DNA of 64,000 nucleotides from Phycisphaerales bacterium (lineage in GTDB: Bacteria > Planctomycetota > Phycisphaerae > Phycisphaerales > UBA1924). Numbering within the stretch: position 1 is the stretch's first letter; each line of letters begins with the position of its first letter. Below are positions 8,656-16,867 of this stretch, piece by piece. Position numbers and translations under genes: made by a program. Location: contig JALUWX010000038.1 in NCBI GenBank assembly GCA_027019265.1, forward strand, positions 1-64,000, given 5' to 3'. The notes under the pieces are model-generated. The model was not told the origin of the DNA. It did no database searches and saw only the letters and a program-made list of their open reading frames with translations.

Positions 8656-10911
8656 TTACGGGCAGCCCACGCTGAGGTCCTGGAGGAAGCTGGAGATGTC
8701 GAAGAAGTCGAACCCGCCGTCGTTGTTGATGTCTACTTCGTTCTGGAGGAGGAAGGAGACGTCGAAGAAGTCGGCGTTGGTGTCGCCGTTGAGGTCGGCG
8801 GGGCATGTGGGCGCGGGGTCTTCGCACGTGGTGAGGGTGATGGAGACGGCATCGACGGCGGCTTCGACGACGGAGCCCTCTCCGGTGTCTCCAGCGCGGA
8901 AGCGGATCCGGACCTGGTCGGAGGGGCTGGTGAAGATCTGGGTGAGGTCGAACTCGTAGAGGTTCCAGCCACCACCCGCGGCGGGGTCGCCGGGACCGAT
9001 GGTGTCGAGGGATTGCCAAGTGCTTCCGTTGTTGTTGGAGATGTCCACGAACATGGTGTCGTCGGCGACCCCGATGTTGTTGGAGTACCAGAGCGCGTAG
9101 GAGAGGACGGGGGTTCCGATCCCGGTCCCGTCGAGCGCGGGGGAGGTGAGGATGGTGGTGCCGCCGTCTACGTCGGAGTTGCCTGCTTCGTTGTCGGTGA
9201 GGTAGCAGCGTCCGGAGCCGTCGAAGTCGGCGTTGGGATCGCCGCGATCGCCGGCGGCGGGGATGCCTCGTTCCCAGGCGCCGTCGGTGACGGTCCCGGA
9301 GACGGACCAGCCCGTGTTGGTTTCGAAGTTGTCGTTGGAGACGAGTTCGATGGAGGAGACGACGGGGGCTTCGTAGAAGCTCGAGGGCGCGTCGCTCGGG
9401 AGGGTGTTGGTGTTGGAGTTGGTGTCGGTCGCGATGAAGTAGTAGCGGAAGGTTTCATCGCACGAGACGGCCGGGGCGTTGGTGCTCCATGTGCCGTCGG
9501 TGTTGTCGGTCATCGGGTAGGGCTGGAAGCCCGCACCGGTGTCGGCCATGAGCTGGACGTTGGAGATGGTGGTCCCGTCGCGCTGCGCGACTTCGACGCT
9601 GAGGGTGTCTGTGGAATCGGGCGCGATGGTGTCGGGGAGGTTGGTTTCCATGAGCGCGAAGGGGATGAGGGGCGCGTCGAGACGGACGAGGAAGAGCCCG
9701 CGCTCGATGTCGGAGATCGCGATGGTCCCGGACTCGAAGAAGGGGTAGTTGGACCATGCGCCGTTGAAGTTGGCGCTGTCGGACCCGGGGTAGGTGTCGA
9801 AGTAGGCGATCTGGACGGGGTCGGCGGGGTTGATCGCATCGAAGACGCGCAGACCCGAGCGGTAGTTCGCTTGGTAGATGACGGAGTCTTTCACGTAGAG
9901 GTTGTGGTCGATGGAGGTCGATCCGGACGTGAAGGTCTTGACGAAGAAGGGGTTCTCGGGGTCTTCGATGTTGATGAGGCGCGTGGTGGTGAGGGAGACG
10001 GTGGAGCCCTCGTCGAGTTCGTCGTTGAGGTAGAGGTAGCGTTGGTCCTCTGAGATCCAGAGTTGGTGGGAGTATCCGGAAGCGGGGTAGTAGAGGGTGG
10101 AGAGGAGGACGGGCGCGTTGGGGTTGGTCACATCGACGATGCGGAGGCCGGTCTGTGAGAACCCGCCGGAGAAACCGGAGGCGCAGAAGGCGATCTCTCG
10201 ACCGGCGAGGGGGCCGGAGTCCCAGACGACGACCTGCGCGTCGTGGACGTACATGTCGGTCCATCCGCCGTCGAGCTGGGGGAGTTCGGGGTTGGAGATG
10301 TCGAGGTGGATGAGCCCGCCGTTGCCGATGTTGGCGCCGACGACCCAGAGGGATCCGGTTTCTTCGTTGGCGACGATGTTGTGGGTGGTGGAGTAGCCGC
10401 CGGAGGTCCAGTTGCGGACGAGGGTGACGTTGCCGTTATCGATGTCGGACATATCCATGACCTGGACGCCGGAGCCGCCTTCGGAGACGCCGTAGGCGTA
10501 GTTCCCGAGGACCTTGACGTCGTGCCAATCGGAGAGGGGTCCGGTGACGGTGTCCACGATGACGGGGTTGGTGGGGTTGGTGACATCGACGAAGGCGTAT
10601 CCGCCGTAGAGGCCCATGATGACGTATTCACGGCCTGAGGGTGAGGTGTAGCCCCAGCAGTCGTTCCCGAAGGAAGAGTTGACGCCGGTGAAGTTGTTGA
10701 GGGGGATCTGGGCGAGGAGGGTCATGCCCTGGGCGTCGAAGAGCCCGGTGGTGATCTGTTCACCGAGTCGGACGACGGGGCCGGGGACCATGGCTTGTTT
10801 GTCGAGTAGTTTGCGTGCGTCGTCGTCGTGCGCGTGCACAGCGGTGGTGAGGGTCGCGGCGAGAACAGCGGCGGCGATCGGCGCGGGGTGCCGGGTCGAG
10901 GGGGTACGCAT
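8656..10911 (-). CDS. LVIVD-repeat 'choice-of-anchor B' protein with C-terminal GC-type dockerin (C)
   Basis: The start at 10911 (MRTPSTRHPAPIAAAVLAAT) gives a signal peptide ending near AVHA and 751 residues. The first 400 residues hold LVIVD-type repeats: YAFVDVTNPTNPVIVDTV, VQVMDMSD, LIHLDISNPELP, LRIVDVTNPNAPVLLS and LINIEDPENPFFV. These build a beta-propeller as in the choice-of-anchor B family. A middle Ig-like region follows, then a jelly-roll or MAM-like segment (about 540-690, with VDISNNNGSTWQSL). The dockerin loops are DLNGDTNADFFD and DINNDGGFDFFD, ending VGCP. Such proteins are exported and tethered by whatever C-terminal tag the lineage uses. No enzymatic motif is visible, so a binding or adhesive role is inferred. 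Confidence 0.85.
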   Translation of the reverse strand: MRTPSTRHPAPIAAAVLAATLTTAVHAHDDDARKLLDKQAMVPGPVVRLGEQITTGLFDAQGMTLLAQIPLNNFTGVNSSFGNDCWGYTSPSGREYVIMGLYGGYAFVDVTNPTNPVIVDTVTGPLSDWHDVKVLGNYAYGVSEGGSGVQVMDMSDIDNGNVTLVRNWTSGGYSTTHNIVANEETGSLWVVGANIGNGGLIHLDISNPELPQLDGGWTDMYVHDAQVVVWDSGPLAGREIAFCASGFSGGFSQTGLRIVDVTNPNAPVLLSTLYYPASGYSHQLWISEDQRYLYLNDELDEGSTVSLTTTRLINIEDPENPFFVKTFTSGSTSIDHNLYVKDSVIYQANYRSGLRVFDAINPADPVQIAYFDTYPGSDSANFNGAWSNYPFFESGTIAISDIERGLFLVRLDAPLIPFALMETNLPDTIAPDSTDTLSVEVAQRDGTTISNVQLMADTGAGFQPYPMTDNTDGTWSTNAPAVSCDETFRYYFIATDTNSNTNTLPSDAPSSFYEAPVVSSIELVSNDNFETNTGWSVSGTVTDGAWERGIPAAGDRGDPNADFDGSGRCYLTDNEAGNSDVDGGTTILTSPALDGTGIGTPVLSYALWYSNNIGVADDTMFVDISNNNGSTWQSLDTIGPGDPAAGGGWNLYEFDLTQIFTSPSDQVRIRFRAGDTGEGSVVEAAVDAVSITLTTCEDPAPTCPADLNGDTNADFFDVSFLLQNEVDINNDGGFDFFDISSFLQDLSVGCP

Positions 10912-11069
10912 GCGTACGTCCTTTCGGTATGTCGTCTCTGCGCCTTCGGGTTGGGCGCGCAAGAATGATCGGATATCCCAGAACGGGACCTCAATCTATC
11001 CGAATATGAGTGTGGACGGTTGCAGAAAGTCGGGATCGGATCGGGTGTTTCGGAAGGACGGAGCGACGG

Positions 11070-11945
11070 ATGAGCCGGGAATGGATAGGTGTTTGGTTCG
11101 TGTTGGTTCTCGGGCTCTTGGTGATGGGTGGTATCGCCCAGGAGCCCGGGGATGAGGTCGCGCCGGTTCGGGGCGGGATTCTCGTGGTGGAGGAATCGGT
11201 GCGGCCGGTGGTTGTGGTGCGCTGGGTGGGGAAGGACGGGATCCGGGAGGCGCTGGAAGTGCTTCCGTACACGGCGCCTGTAGGGGGAGAAGCGATCGGG
11301 GGCGAGGACGAGAATGTGCTCGCGTATGTGACGGTGGGGGGGACGCGTGTCGAGACGGGCGCGGGTCATCCCAACGGGTTGGTGTTGCGTGTGGGGTTGA
11401 CGAAACAGGAGAATGCGCGTCCGTTCTTCGAGGACATCGTGCCGGGATCGTTTGTCGAGATCGATCTGCTGGGCGCGGAGCTGTCCCAGCCCGTGAAGGA
11501 GCACACGGGGACGGGGCTCATGCATTTGAAGTACGCGCTGGGTGATCTGGAAGCGTGCTCGATCCCGGGGACGGCGCGGAATCAGTATCTGCTGTCCGAT
11601 CCGGAGGACACGCTCGGGGGGCGCGTGATCCGGGACGTGAACGCGACCCCCGGGGCGCTTTCGGGGGTTGAGGGGATGGGGTCGATCGATGTGAAGGTGC
11701 GCGGGGAGGACTCGGACATCGTGGATGTGCGCGTCCGTGTCCCGTATGGGTTGTTGCGCCATCTTCAGGACCCGTGGGCTTCGGATCTCCCGAACACGTT
11801 CTTCGAGCCCATCCATCTCCATATGGAGGTCGAGATGCTCCCAGAATGGGCGCCCCCGTACGATCGGGTCTGGACGCCGGAGGTGAATACTCCGGAGGAG
11901 GGCGAGTCCGGGGATGATGCGGATTCGAGCGAGGACGATTCATGA
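11070..11945 (+). CDS. Exported protein of unknown function
   Basis: A 291-residue protein starts at ATG 11070 (MSREWIGVWFVLVLGLLVMG), preceded by GGAG at good spacing. The N-terminus is a signal peptide with likely cleavage near GGIAQ. The rest is beta-rich and acidic, with no recognised motif, ending in a Glu/Asp/Ser-rich tail (SGDDADSSEDDS). A segment around residues 100-190 (LRVGLTKQENARPFFEDIVPG) gives no family match I can name. The stop overlaps the cytosine deaminase start in an ATGA, so the two are translationally coupled, although an exported protein and a cytosolic deaminase have no obvious shared job. It is divergent from dockerin gene C. Confidence 0.7.
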   Translation: MSREWIGVWFVLVLGLLVMGGIAQEPGDEVAPVRGGILVVEESVRPVVVVRWVGKDGIREALEVLPYTAPVGGEAIGGEDENVLAYVTVGGTRVETGAGHPNGLVLRVGLTKQENARPFFEDIVPGSFVEIDLLGAELSQPVKEHTGTGLMHLKYALGDLEACSIPGTARNQYLLSDPEDTLGGRVIRDVNATPGALSGVEGMGSIDVKVRGEDSDIVDVRVRVPYGLLRHLQDPWASDLPNTFFEPIHLHMEVEMLPEWAPPYDRVWTPEVNTPEEGESGDDADSSEDDS

Positions 11946-12397
11946 ACGAGCACGATCGGAGAGCGCTGGATGTTGCGATCGAACAAGCGATCAAGTCGCG
12001 CGACGAGGGGGGGATCCCGATCGGGTCGGCGCTGATGGCTCCGGATGGGACGATCGTCGCGCGGGGGCACAACATGCGCGTTCAGTCGGGTGATCCGACG
12101 GCTCACGCGGAGACGGTGTGCATCCGCAATGCGGGTCGCCGTCGGGATTGGCACACGTTGACCCTTGCTTCGACGTTGTCCCCGTGCGCGATGTGCACGG
12201 GGACGGCGGTGCTGCACCGGATCCCGAGGGTGGTGATCGGGGAGCACGAGACGTTCATGGGGCGCGAGGATTGGTTGCACGGGGAGGGGGTGGAGATCGT
12301 GCTCGCTGATGATGAGCGTTGCAAGGAACTGATGCGCGCGTTCATCCAGGCGCATCCGGACCTGTGGGACGAGGACATCGGGGTCCCCGAGTCGTAA
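11942..12397 (+). CDS. Cytosine deaminase, yeast Fcy1-like
   Basis: This 151-residue zinc deaminase of the CDA superfamily would convert cytosine to uracil plus ammonia in the cytosol. The zinc and catalytic motifs are H55-A-E57 and P81-C82-A-M-C85. Resemblance to fungal cytosine deaminase, recalled from memory, is close outside the active site too: EGGxPIG near the N-terminus, RGHNMR, STLSPCxMCTG, and the C-terminal DDERCKxLM and EDIG segments, where the last Asp of the yeast enzyme contacts the substrate amino group. tRNA adenosine deaminase (TadA) or guanine deaminase is the alternative, but the DDERCK/EDIG ending argues for cytosine. The neighbouring convergent gene is upp, the next salvage step (uracil to UMP). 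It overlaps the preceding gene by four bases. Confidence 0.8.
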   Translation: MNEHDRRALDVAIEQAIKSRDEGGIPIGSALMAPDGTIVARGHNMRVQSGDPTAHAETVCIRNAGRRRDWHTLTLASTLSPCAMCTGTAVLHRIPRVVIGEHETFMGREDWLHGEGVEIVLADDERCKELMRAFIQAHPDLWDEDIGVPES

Positions 12398-12406
12398 GGC
12401 GGGGCT

Positions 12407-13048
12407 TTAGTTGGTGCCGTAGATCCGGTCCCCGGCGTCTCCGAGCCCGGGGAGGATGTAGCCCTTGTCGTTGAGCTTCTCGTCGAGGGCGGCGGTGTAG
12501 AGGGTGACGTCGGGGTGATCGTTGCGGAGTCGCGCGACGCCTTCGGGGGCGGCGACGAGGCAGATCATCCGGAGATCTTTCGCGCCCTGGTCTTTGAGCA
12601 TGGTGAGCGCGGCGCTGGCGCTCCCTCCGGTCGCGAGCATGGGGTCCACGAGGATGACGGGTCCGGCGCTGAGGTCGCTCGGGAGTTTCTCGAGGTAGGT
12701 GACGGGTTCGAGGGTTTGTTCGTCGCGTGCGAGCCCGAGGTGTCCGACCCGTGCTTCGGGCATGACGTCGAGGATCCCGTCGATCATCCCGAGCCCGGCG
12801 CGGAGGACGGGGACGATGGTGACGGTCCCCTTGAGTACGTTGCACGAGGTGGTCGTCATTGGGGTCTGGACATCGATGGGTGTGGTTTCGAAGGTCCGGG
12901 TGACTTCGTAGACCATGAGCCCGGCGATCTGCTTGAGGGTGGCGCGGAACATTCGGTGCGCGGTGGTCTGGTCCCGGATCGTCGCGAGCTTGTGCGCGAT
13001 GAGGGGGTGGTGGAAGACGACGAGACCTTGGTGATCGTGGGTGTTCAT
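12407..13048 (-). CDS. upp: Uracil phosphoribosyltransferase
   Basis: A 213-residue cytosolic enzyme that makes UMP from uracil and PRPP in pyrimidine salvage. The PRPP-binding loop is VILVDPMLATGGSA. Other family marks are VPVLRAGLGM in the middle of the protein and the uracil-binding C-terminus GDAGDRIYGTN. The start is taken as MNTHDHQG at 13048, since the 14 residues before it look non-native; total length then matches the usual 208-214. It converges on the cytosine deaminase gene, with nine bases between the stops and no terminator visible there. Together they give a cytosine to uracil to UMP route. Confidence 0.95.
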   Translation of the reverse strand: MNTHDHQGLVVFHHPLIAHKLATIRDQTTAHRMFRATLKQIAGLMVYEVTRTFETTPIDVQTPMTTTSCNVLKGTVTIVPVLRAGLGMIDGILDVMPEARVGHLGLARDEQTLEPVTYLEKLPSDLSAGPVILVDPMLATGGSASAALTMLKDQGAKDLRMICLVAAPEGVARLRNDHPDVTLYTAALDEKLNDKGYILPGLGDAGDRIYGTN

Positions 13049-13070
13049 GGTGGGTGAGTGTATGTGGGTT

Positions 13071-13106
13071 GAAAAAGACGAGCCCCGCACGTTGGTGCGG
13101 GGCTCG
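13071..13106 (-). terminator. Terminator of dockerin protein D gene
   Basis: A perfect 12-pair stem (cgagccccgcac / gtgcggggctcg) with a four-base loop is followed on the minus strand by TCTTTTTC. It lies just upstream of the upp start and 34 bases past the stop at 13141. A textbook intrinsic terminator. Confidence 0.85.
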
Positions 13107-13140
13107 ATGGGATCAACAGATCAGCGTTTGGGTGCTCGGA

Positions 13141-14457
13141 TTACGGGCAGCCCTTGCTGAAGGCCTGGAGGAAGGCGGAGACGTCGAAGAAGTCGTACTC
13201 GCCGTCCATGTTGAAGTCGGCCTCGGGGCGCTCGTTGCCGAGGGCTTGGAGGAAGGCGGAGACGTCGAAGAAGTCGAGCATGTCATCGCCGGTGAAGTCG
13301 GCGGCACAGTCGGCGGCGGCCATGGGGACCATCGCACCGACGGTGAGGGACATGCCGTCCTTGAAGGTGCCGAGGGTGACGTTGCCTTCGACGGGGGGCG
13401 AGTCGGTTTCGAAGCAGAAGTTGTACATGGTGCCCCAGCGGATGGCGTTGGCCCAGACGTTCTGGGCTTCGGTCTGGGTGGCCCAGGTGATGGAGCCGGA
13501 GCCTTCGGTGGCGACCCAGTCGGTGCCGTCCACGTTGGAGTCAACGGTGGAGTGGTAGTGGATGTCGTGGAAGAAGTGCCCGGAGGTGGCGGTGTTGACG
13601 GGGATGGAGACACTCGCGACACCACGGTCGGAGTTCTGGTTGTAGACCCCGTAGTCGTAGCGGTACATTCCGCCGCCGAGGTCGGTGACCTTGGAGGCGA
13701 CGATGAGGCGGCCGTCTTCCGGGACCATGTCGATGGACTCGATCATGACGTCGGGGTTCTGGACCTGCCACGCGTTGATGACGGGCTGCTCACGGAAGGT
13801 TTGGCCCGTGGTCGAAGCGTTGAAGGAGGACTGGTTGATGTTGAGGCGCTTGTACGACACGTTGTTCATGTTCGTGCCGGCGGCGTAGTCGTCCTTGATG
13901 GTGTAGAGCCCTTCGACGTAGAAGGTGGCCGTGGAGTCCTCGATGTCGGACTGGTTGACCTGGATGCGCTTGAAGATGGCGTTGCCCGACTGGTTGATCC
14001 CGGTGTAGGGGTAGACGAACTGAGCGGTGTAGGGGTTGACTTCGGTACGGGGACCGAGGTCGCCCTGGGTGCCGTTGAGGCCGGCCCCGTAGGGGTCGGA
14101 GCAGCCCGAGCCGAGGGAGGAGAAGGAGCCGTCGCCGGCGCAGGGACCACAGACGGTGCCCTGGAGGGAGGCGAAGGAGTGCTTGAGCTGGGTGACACCG
14201 AGCTGCATGAGGCGTTCGGTTTCGTTGTCGTACTTCCACATGGTCACGCCGATGACCGGGTGGTTGGGGGTGCCGTCGATCCAGTCGGCGGGCGAGGTCC
14301 CGATGTTACAGGCGGTGGTCCCGACCGAGTAGGCGCGGATGCCTCCGATGTTCCCGTAGTTGTTGACGTCGTCGAGCGAGCCGCAGATGACGTCGGGGGT
14401 CGCGAAGGCGGTGCCGGCAGCGATCGCCATCGCGGCGGTGATGGTGGTACGCATCAT
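13141..14457 (-). CDS. Secreted protein of unknown fold with C-terminal GC-type dockerin (D)
   Basis: The 438-residue protein begins MMRTTITAAMAIAAGTAFAT, a short signal peptide. The mature part has several Cys residues (including CGPCAG and GCSDPYGAG) that probably form disulfides outside the cell. A region around 240-330 (YRYDYGVYNQNSDRGVASV) is beta-sandwich-like. I do not recognise a catalytic motif. The C-terminal dockerin loops are DFTGDDMLDFFD and DFNMDGEYDFFD, with Cys in front and GCP at the end. A promoter-like pair and a strong terminator flank the gene, which suggests a monocistronic, well-expressed unit. Codon use is cleaner than in its neighbours (GGC, AAC and CTG used often), which fits higher expression. 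Confidence 0.8.
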   Translation of the reverse strand: MMRTTITAAMAIAAGTAFATPDVICGSLDDVNNYGNIGGIRAYSVGTTACNIGTSPADWIDGTPNHPVIGVTMWKYDNETERLMQLGVTQLKHSFASLQGTVCGPCAGDGSFSSLGSGCSDPYGAGLNGTQGDLGPRTEVNPYTAQFVYPYTGINQSGNAIFKRIQVNQSDIEDSTATFYVEGLYTIKDDYAAGTNMNNVSYKRLNINQSSFNASTTGQTFREQPVINAWQVQNPDVMIESIDMVPEDGRLIVASKVTDLGGGMYRYDYGVYNQNSDRGVASVSIPVNTATSGHFFHDIHYHSTVDSNVDGTDWVATEGSGSITWATQTEAQNVWANAIRWGTMYNFCFETDSPPVEGNVTLGTFKDGMSLTVGAMVPMAAADCAADFTGDDMLDFFDVSAFLQALGNERPEADFNMDGEYDFFDVSAFLQAFSKGCP

Positions 14458-14502
14458 GTTTGAAATCCTCCAGGTCTCTTGGATTGCAGTGAGTGGACTC
14501 TC

Positions 14503-14530
14503 AGAATACAGGGACCCCGTGGGAATTGAA
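14503..14530 (-). promoter_or_regulatory. Candidate sigma-70-type promoter for dockerin protein D
   Basis: The minus strand has TTCAAT (14530-14525), a 16-base spacer, then TGTATTCT with -10 TATTCT (14508-14503), about 45 bases from the start codon. The spacing is good but the -35 match is weak. Confidence 0.35.
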
Positions 14531-14571
14531 ACCGGGATCTTGGGAGAAAGTCGTGAATATTTACGAACATT

Positions 14572-14590
14572 ATCCGAACTTGTTTCGGAT
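14572..14590 (-). terminator. Weak hairpin after the metalloprotease gene
   Basis: A seven-pair stem (atccgaa / ttcggat) with a five-base loop lies nine bases past the stop codon at 14599. The following minus-strand sequence (AATGTTCGT) is not a proper U-tract. Confidence 0.3.
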
Positions 14591-14598
14591 TCGGGTGA

Positions 14599-15993
14599 TT
14601 ATGGGCAGCCGAGGTTCAGATCTTGGAGGAACGCGGAGATGTCGAAGAAGTCGAAGGAGCTGTCGTTGTTGTAGTCGATCTGTCCGCTGAGAAGCTCCGA
14701 GATATCGAAGAAATCGAGGTTCCCGTCCATGTTGAGATCCGGGGCGCAGTCTCCGGAGGAGACCGTCAGGTCGCATGGTGCTTCTGCGAGGTATCCGAGG
14801 ATCCGTTCCTGGACCCGTTCGTGGAAGCGGAGGTCCATGTTGGAGAGTCCGCCGGGGCAGAGGTGGCAGTAGGACATGATGGTGCCGCTGGGGTCGGAGC
14901 AATCGCCGTTGCCGCAGTCATCGACGGTGGGGAAGTAGGAGTCGTGGGTGTGTCCTGACCCGAAGTTGTGACCCATTTCGTGGGCGACAACGATGAGGTC
15001 CCAGTTGTTGTCGTCGTTATCGAGGGGGGTGGGGAAGAACCCGTTGAGGTTCGCTGAGACCCCGTACTCGAACTCTTCGTTGCAGGTGGACCCGACCCAG
15101 GCGAGCCCGCCTCCGAGGTCCCGTCCGGAGAGCCCGTGTCCCATGTCGCGTTCGACGCTGCTGAGGGCGCCGGTGAAGAAGAGGTCCTGGATGTCGTAGA
15201 GGTATTCGAAGATGTCGGACCCGGAGTAGGGGTCGTTGTTGGCGGTGTAGGTGCGGATGAACCCGACCTCGAGCTCCATGTTGACGTCTCGTTCGTAGAT
15301 GGTGGAGATGGCGCCGATGAGGGTTGCGACGTAGTTGCTCGAGGCGACCTCGTTGCCTCCGAAGAGTTGGGTGTACTCGTAGTCGGTTTCGAAGGCGATG
15401 GTGGCGCGTCGCGCGGGGGGTGTGCCCAGGGGGTTCTGGGTGTCGAGGTGCTGCTCCCCGGTCTGCTGGATGAGTCTGTTGAAGAAGGGGTTGGAGGAAT
15501 CGACGGCGCAGGTTTGGCCGGGGGCGGCGATATTGAGCGTTTCGGACGGCGCGACGCTGAGGGTTCCGTGGTCCCGGCCGGTCGAGAGGACGAGGGCGCC
15601 CTCGTGGGTCCGGACGAAGCCGTTGGTGGCGCCGGGGGTGATCGCGATGAACGCGATCTGGTCGGGGTCGCCGGCGACGTGACCACGGAGGAACACGCTC
15701 GATGAGAGGTCGAGGGTGTTGGATTGTCCGTGCTCGTCGATGTTGATGATCTGCGCGTTGTCGCTCAGGGGGGAGAAGCGCTCGAGTTCCAGGAGCACGC
15801 TCGTGGCGCGGTCGATCGGGAGCTCGATCATGAGTTCTGAGCCCAGCGCGAGGGTCGAGAGGGATTCGGGGGAGGTGAGCGTTTGGGGCGCGTGCTCGAG
15901 CGACACGTTGCGCGGCGCGTCTGCGGCGTGGACGGGGGTCGCGAGGGCGGCGCTCACGAGAATCGCGGCGATGGAGAGCGGGCGGTTGGGCAT
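14599..15993 (-). CDS. Secreted reprolysin-like zinc metalloprotease with C-terminal GC-type dockerin (E)
   Basis: The start at 15993 (MPNRPLSIAAILVSAALATP) has AGAGGAG upstream and a signal peptide ending VHAAD; 464 residues result. An N-terminal propeptide-like region covers about 30-190. The protease domain covers about 195-400, with the zinc motif H338-E-x-x-H342-N-F-G-S-G-H348 and a Met-turn at S-G-T-I-M373-S-Y. This is the metzincin pattern of M12-type (reprolysin-like) peptidases, with E339 as general base. Extra Cys residues around 360-380 probably form disulfides. The dockerin loops are DLNMDGNLDFFD and DYNNDSSFDFFD, ending LGCP. The enzyme would degrade extracellular protein while held at the surface or in a complex. 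It is divergent from the ABC operon starting at 16187. Confidence 0.88.
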   Translation of the reverse strand: MPNRPLSIAAILVSAALATPVHAADAPRNVSLEHAPQTLTSPESLSTLALGSELMIELPIDRATSVLLELERFSPLSDNAQIINIDEHGQSNTLDLSSSVFLRGHVAGDPDQIAFIAITPGATNGFVRTHEGALVLSTGRDHGTLSVAPSETLNIAAPGQTCAVDSSNPFFNRLIQQTGEQHLDTQNPLGTPPARRATIAFETDYEYTQLFGGNEVASSNYVATLIGAISTIYERDVNMELEVGFIRTYTANNDPYSGSDIFEYLYDIQDLFFTGALSSVERDMGHGLSGRDLGGGLAWVGSTCNEEFEYGVSANLNGFFPTPLDNDDNNWDLIVVAHEMGHNFGSGHTHDSYFPTVDDCGNGDCSDPSGTIMSYCHLCPGGLSNMDLRFHERVQERILGYLAEAPCDLTVSSGDCAPDLNMDGNLDFFDISELLSGQIDYNNDSSFDFFDISAFLQDLNLGCP

Positions 15994-16186
15994 TTGCGGT
16001 GCTCCTCTGAGTGGATGACGGATTGTGGGCCCAGGCGCGGGATGGCGCTGTGCGTGTGGAATGTGGGGTTGAAGACCCCGCGGCGAACGCCGCGTGCTGG
16101 TCGATACGGGTGGCGGGTGTGAGCGGTTGCGTTGGCTTGCTAGGATTCGGGGCAGGAGGATCGGACCGGAAGGCACGGAGTTGACG

Positions 16187-16867
16187 ATGATGGCCGGGAC
16201 GGCGCTCTCGATCGAGAATCTGATGTATCAGTATCCGGGTGCGCACGGGCCGAGTGTCCGTGTGGGGTCGCTTGTTGTGGGGGAGGGGGAGCACGTGGTG
16301 CTCACGGGGTCGAGCGGGTCGGGGAAGAGCACGATCCTGAATCTCGTGTCGGGTCTGATGGACCCGACCCGGGGTCGGGTGCTTGTGCACGGGACGGACA
16401 TCCACGCGCTGAAGGGCGCGAAGCGGGACCGTTTCCGTGGTCGGACCATCGGGATGGTGTTCCAGACCCACAACCTGCTCAGCGGGTTTTCGGCGATGGA
16501 CAACGTGCTGGCCGCCCTGATGTTCTCCGCGCAGCCCCGGCGCGAGCACGATGCGCATGCGCGTGAGCTGCTGGAGCGTTTGGGGATCGAGCGACCCGGG
16601 GCGCGGGTCGAGGCGTTGTCGATCGGTCAGCAGCAACGGGTGGCGGTGGCTCGCGCGGTCGCGTGTCGTCCGGCGTTGGTGCTCGCGGATGAACCGACGG
16701 CCGCGCTGGATCCGGAGCACGCGCGGGGCGCGGTCGAGATGCTCGAGGGCGCGTGCAGAGCGGTGGGGGCGGCGTTGGTGTGTGTGACCCATGATCTGTC
16801 GTTGGTGGATCGGTTCGATCGTCACCGGGAGCTGTCGGAGCTCTCGAACGAAGCGGGGGTGTCCTGA
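16187..16867 (+). CDS. ABC transporter ATP-binding protein (LolD/MacB type)
   Basis: A 226-residue cytosolic ATPase subunit. The start at 16187 follows CGGAG by six bases; the adjacent ATG at 16190 is equally possible. Walker A is GSSGSGKST; the Q-loop is MVFQTHNLL. The signature is degenerate, reading LSIGQQQR instead of LSGGQ. Walker B is ALVLADEPTAALD and the H-loop is CVTHD. The length and the EP-T-x-ALD form match the LolD/MacB/FtsE group that powers permeases of the FtsX type. Its stop overlaps the permease start by one base. The following DUF3299-like gene completes a three-gene unit. Confidence 0.9.
   Translation: MMAGTALSIENLMYQYPGAHGPSVRVGSLVVGEGEHVVLTGSSGSGKSTILNLVSGLMDPTRGRVLVHGTDIHALKGAKRDRFRGRTIGMVFQTHNLLSGFSAMDNVLAALMFSAQPRREHDAHARELLERLGIERPGARVEALSIGQQQRVAVARAVACRPALVLADEPTAALDPEHARGAVEMLEGACRAVGAALVCVTHDLSLVDRFDRHRELSELSNEAGVS

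Noticed and set aside
16078-16094. Small hairpin ccgcggcgaacgccgcg between divergent genes
   Set aside because: Only six or seven pairs with no U-tract, located upstream of both genes. Not a terminator, and no operator symmetry partner was found.
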